This document shows, one piece after another, positions 33,417 through 35,688 of a stretch of 35,688 nt of DNA. Position 1 is the stretch's first letter, and each line of letters starts with the position of its first letter. The notes beneath the pieces are model-generated. The model saw only the letters and a program-made list of their open reading frames with translations. It searched no databases and was not told the origin of the DNA. The stretch is from Actinomycetes bacterium (lineage in GTDB: Bacteria; Actinomycetota; Acidimicrobiia; Acidimicrobiales; JAJZXF01). The stretch spans positions 1 to 35,688 of the forward strand of contig JAJYWA010000013.1 of NCBI GenBank assembly GCA_021791755.1, written 5' to 3'. Both the position numbers and the translations under genes were made by a program.

Positions 33417-35241
33417 AGCGCGTAGGAGCGCCTTGCGGGTGCAGGACGTTCGCCGCTCGCCGGTCGGGAACGATCGCGTCCAGACGACGACGGCTGGTCT
33501 CCACGCCGGCTGCGCCTATCGCCACGGCAGCCGCGAGCATCGCCACGGCTGAGAGCGTCGCAGCGCCGGTCATGCTCGGAGGCGATATAGCGGCCACGCT
33601 CAGAGCGAGCGCGAGGACCCCACCAAGCTTGCTTGCCCCAGCAGCGAGGCCTGCGCCCGTAGACCGCATTCGCGTTGGGTACACTTCAGCGCTGTAGGGG
33701 CACAGTACCGAGATAGAACCCCACATCGAGATGAGAAGGACTACGAGCAACGCCTCGAGGAGGGCAGGATCGGTGGCGACCTTTGACCCGACCACCGCGA
33801 AGAGGCCGAGAGCTGCTGTGCACGAGGCCGCGAAGAACGCCATGGCCGCTTTGGAGCTCCGCCCGTACAGCCAGGCCGCAAAGACTGCGCCTGGGATCGA
33901 GAAAGCTGCCGCTTCGGACAGCACTGCAGTTACCTGCGCCTCGTGGATGGCCTTGTGAGCGCTGGCAAGATCGATCGGCAGCCAGACTATGAAGCCGAAG
34001 CTGACCACTCCCCACGCGAGACCGTACACCGACAATGCCGATGTGAGCCCTCTGAAAGGGCGTCGGAAGAGGCCGGAGAGGCCAAGGGCCTGGTCGTCCA
34101 CAGCGCCGCCCACAGCTCCCGAGGCTGTAGCGAACGCTGGAACAGGAGCCGTGCTGGGCGTGTTGGGCGAGCCCTCGACCACCGCGGCGCCGAATGCCTT
34201 CATGATCGCGAATGCCTCATCATAGCGGCCCTTGGCTATCAGGAACCTCGGCGACTCGGGGATGAGCTGGTTTATGCCTATTAGCGCAAGGCCGGTCGGG
34301 ATTCCGAGGAACCACATGATCCGCCAGTTGAACAGTGGCACGAGCCAATGTGCGGAGACGCTTGCAAGCAGGAACCCAGCGGCTGTGCCCACTCCTGCTA
34401 CGAGCACGACCACCTGTCCGCGCAGCCTGGATGGCACCGTCTCCACCAGCAGCGAGTACGCGATGGGTAAGAACCCGCCGACGGCGAGGCCCATGACGAA
34501 GCACATTGACTCGTTTTCCCAGAATGCAGGCATTGCGCCGCAGGCCGATGACGCGATGAAGATCATGCACGCGAGAAGTATTGACGCTCTTCGCCCCATA
34601 CGGTCGCCGAGGTAGCCCCAGATGACCGACCCGAGAGCCGTTCCGAGGATGCCGAAAAAAGGCAGCAAGGCGACTGGTGCGTGGCCGAGGACTTGGTGCG
34701 CCGGCGAGCTGAGATCGTACTCTTTGGCGACACCGGGCAGGATGAAGGTGAAGGTATAGGGCTTCAATGTGTCGATGGCGATTGCCACGACCAAGGCGGA
34801 CATGAGCCGGAGGTGGGCGCCTCCGATGCGGGTGCTGTCCAGGGCCCGGATCTGGACGTCGGCTGGATGATCGCCGTTCGCTCCAGTCGCTACGGTTGCT
34901 CCAGCGGCACGCCCTTGTTCAGCTGGCGCCTGGTCATGTGCATGGGAAAGCCCTTGCGACCACGCGAGCGACGGGTCGTTCGCCGCCCCACCGTTCGCCG
35001 CCCCACCGTTCGCCGCCCTACGGTAGAGCCCGTGGACCACTGCGGCGAGCCCTGCAGCCATCAGAGCCATGCCAATGATCATCTCCGGGTCCATCGGCAT
35101 CCCGTTGAGCACGTAATGATCACGGTGGGCGTCGATGTACATCGGCAACTGGAGGAGAACCCCTATCGTCACCGCAGCGGCGCCAGACCAGAACGACAGC
35201 GGGTGGCTAAAACTGGCTCGCATGTTGCGCGCCTGACGCAT
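33409..35241 (-). CDS. MFS transporter with an added two-helix N-terminal domain
   Basis: This 610-residue protein starts at an ATG at 35241. Residues 17-35 and 52-73 form two extra membrane helices around a loop with YIDAHRDHYVLNGMPMDPEM. A hydrophilic linker (about 74-145) begins with NGGAA repeats encoded by a 15-bp tandem repeat. The MFS core follows (12 helices, about 146-585). It has motif A GYLGDRMGRR after helix 2, PESPRFLIAKGRYDEA after helix 6 as in sugar or organic-acid porters, and YPTRMRSTGAG in the C-half. The substrate is unknown. It converges with the radical SAM gene; a role in exporting its product is possible but unproven. Confidence 0.88.
   Translation of the reverse strand: MRQARNMRASFSHPLSFWSGAAAVTIGVLLQLPMYIDAHRDHYVLNGMPMDPEMIIGMALMAAGLAAVVHGLYRRAANGGAANGGAANDPSLAWSQGLSHAHDQAPAEQGRAAGATVATGANGDHPADVQIRALDSTRIGGAHLRLMSALVVAIAIDTLKPYTFTFILPGVAKEYDLSSPAHQVLGHAPVALLPFFGILGTALGSVIWGYLGDRMGRRASILLACMIFIASSACGAMPAFWENESMCFVMGLAVGGFLPIAYSLLVETVPSRLRGQVVVLVAGVGTAAGFLLASVSAHWLVPLFNWRIMWFLGIPTGLALIGINQLIPESPRFLIAKGRYDEAFAIMKAFGAAVVEGSPNTPSTAPVPAFATASGAVGGAVDDQALGLSGLFRRPFRGLTSALSVYGLAWGVVSFGFIVWLPIDLASAHKAIHEAQVTAVLSEAAAFSIPGAVFAAWLYGRSSKAAMAFFAASCTAALGLFAVVGSKVATDPALLEALLVVLLISMWGSISVLCPYSAEVYPTRMRSTGAGLAAGASKLGGVLALALSVAAISPPSMTGAATLSAVAMLAAAVAIGAAGVETSRRRLDAIVPDRRAANVLHPQGAPTRSN
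34978..35019. repeat. 15-bp tandem repeat in the MFS linker
   Basis: GTTCGCCGCCCCACC occurs twice (34978-34992, 34993-35007), followed by a third copy that is complete for 11 bases and then diverges. On the coding strand it gives the NGGAA repeats between the two-helix domain and the transporter core. Confidence 0.9.
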
Positions 35242-35334
35242 CCTGCCAGCGTATCATCGACAACGTGGCCACGATGTGATGACGCATCGATCTGTCTGGC
35301 CGGCCGGCGCGCAGGGTGCATCGGGACGTCGCTT

Positions 35335-35600
35335 CACGAACCAGTCGGCGCCGAGATCGTGGTATGGGACCTTTCGATCGAGGATGTGGTGCGTGGCCGA
35401 CAAGCATCGAGTGGGCGACTGCCGTCACACCGGGTTCGCCATGTACTTTGCCAACCCGTACGCACCTTGGTTGCGCGAAAGGAACGGACACGCGAACACC
35501 CGGTTGGCGTGCCCTGCGGAGCTTCTCAATGATCTTATCGACGACTTTGTGCAATCGGATGTAGGGATGTAAGGGTCTGTGTTGCAATGACAGGTTGAGC
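35335..35600 (+). pseudogene. Decayed remnant of an IS30-like transposase (C-terminal part)
   Basis: In the 447 bases right of the MFS gene no intact gene is convincing, but plus-strand fragments align by eye with the C-terminal catalytic region of IS30-type transposases. The pieces are WDLSIE near 35367 and, in another frame, ADKHR, then HTGFAMYFANPYAPWLR (about 35428-35480), which resembles the family TG-x-VYF-x-DPxxPW. The next expected motif, NENTNG, is corrupted to NGHANT, so the catalytic glutamate is lost, and a frameshift is needed near 35390. No terminal inverted repeats were found. The call rests on short motifs only. Confidence 0.42.
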
Positions 35601-35688
35601 CCTACCCAGGGGCCGACTTCATGGCACGCGGCTGGGGGTCGCTGCGCCCGCTGCCAGCTGCTCCAAGAAGGCGACGCCAACCGGCGAC

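Noticed and set aside
34681-35532. 283-residue plus ORF antisense to the MFS gene
   Set aside because: It is the reverse of a clear transporter gene with membrane-helix composition; the translation contains repeats only because of the 15-bp tandem repeat.
35207-35680. 157-residue minus ORF at the right end
   Set aside because: Composition is Arg/Pro/His-rich with no motif and no Shine-Dalgarno; the plus strand shows better (transposase-like) signals.

Overview
The window looks like chromosome of a GC-rich actinobacterium. The reasons are frequent GTG and TTG starts, ATGA stop/start overlaps, an actinobacterial second-type GroES-like protein ending in TGLYL, an actinobacterial-style HemB metal site (CLDEYTDHGHC) and very dense packing. 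An acidimicrobial relative is my guess, not a proof. Both ends of the window cut into or follow unrelated material: a truncated exported protein on the left and a decayed IS30-like transposase on the right.

Layout from left to right. (1) 1-1920: N-terminus of a secreted protein (minus) and an ABC1/UbiB-type kinase (plus). (2) 2054-5850, minus: trpC-trpF-trpB-trpA, translationally coupled by short overlaps. (3) 6001-8200, plus: an OmpR-type response regulator and its histidine kinase, divergent from trpC. (4) 8190-22061, minus: a long run of LmbE-like deacetylase, giant membrane protein, hemA, hemC, cobA-hemD fusion, hemB, hemL, GroES-like, hisI, trpE and ygfZ. It carries five steps from glutamyl-tRNA to uroporphyrinogen III and on to precorrin-2, plus one histidine and one tryptophan gene. 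trpD and trpG are not here. (5) 22255-24260, plus: palindrome, TPP riboswitch and thiC. (6) 24338-26184: a divergent pair, a beta-hydroxyacid-dehydrogenase-like oxidoreductase and a VC0807-like membrane protein. (7) 26306-30848, minus: marR, thpR, recA, dprA, comF. The last three are all proteins of natural transformation. (8) 31060-33416, plus: yceI, a 74-residue small peptide gene with a strong Shine-Dalgarno, and 16 bases later a radical SAM/SPASM peptide-maturase. (9) 33409-35241, minus: an MFS transporter with an added two-helix N-terminus.

The most interesting unit is 31791-33416. The small ORF has the features of a RiPP precursor (AYRKAC and GTGLSHYVLL, then four degenerate 5-residue repeats), and its neighbour has every cysteine of the radical SAM and SPASM clusters. 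From memory only, the pair resembles the CbpA/CbpB families. A second theme is an abundance of short perfect tandem duplications (units of 6-18 bases). Several of these lie in frame inside conserved enzymes, and many housekeeping proteins here carry low-complexity tails or inserts.
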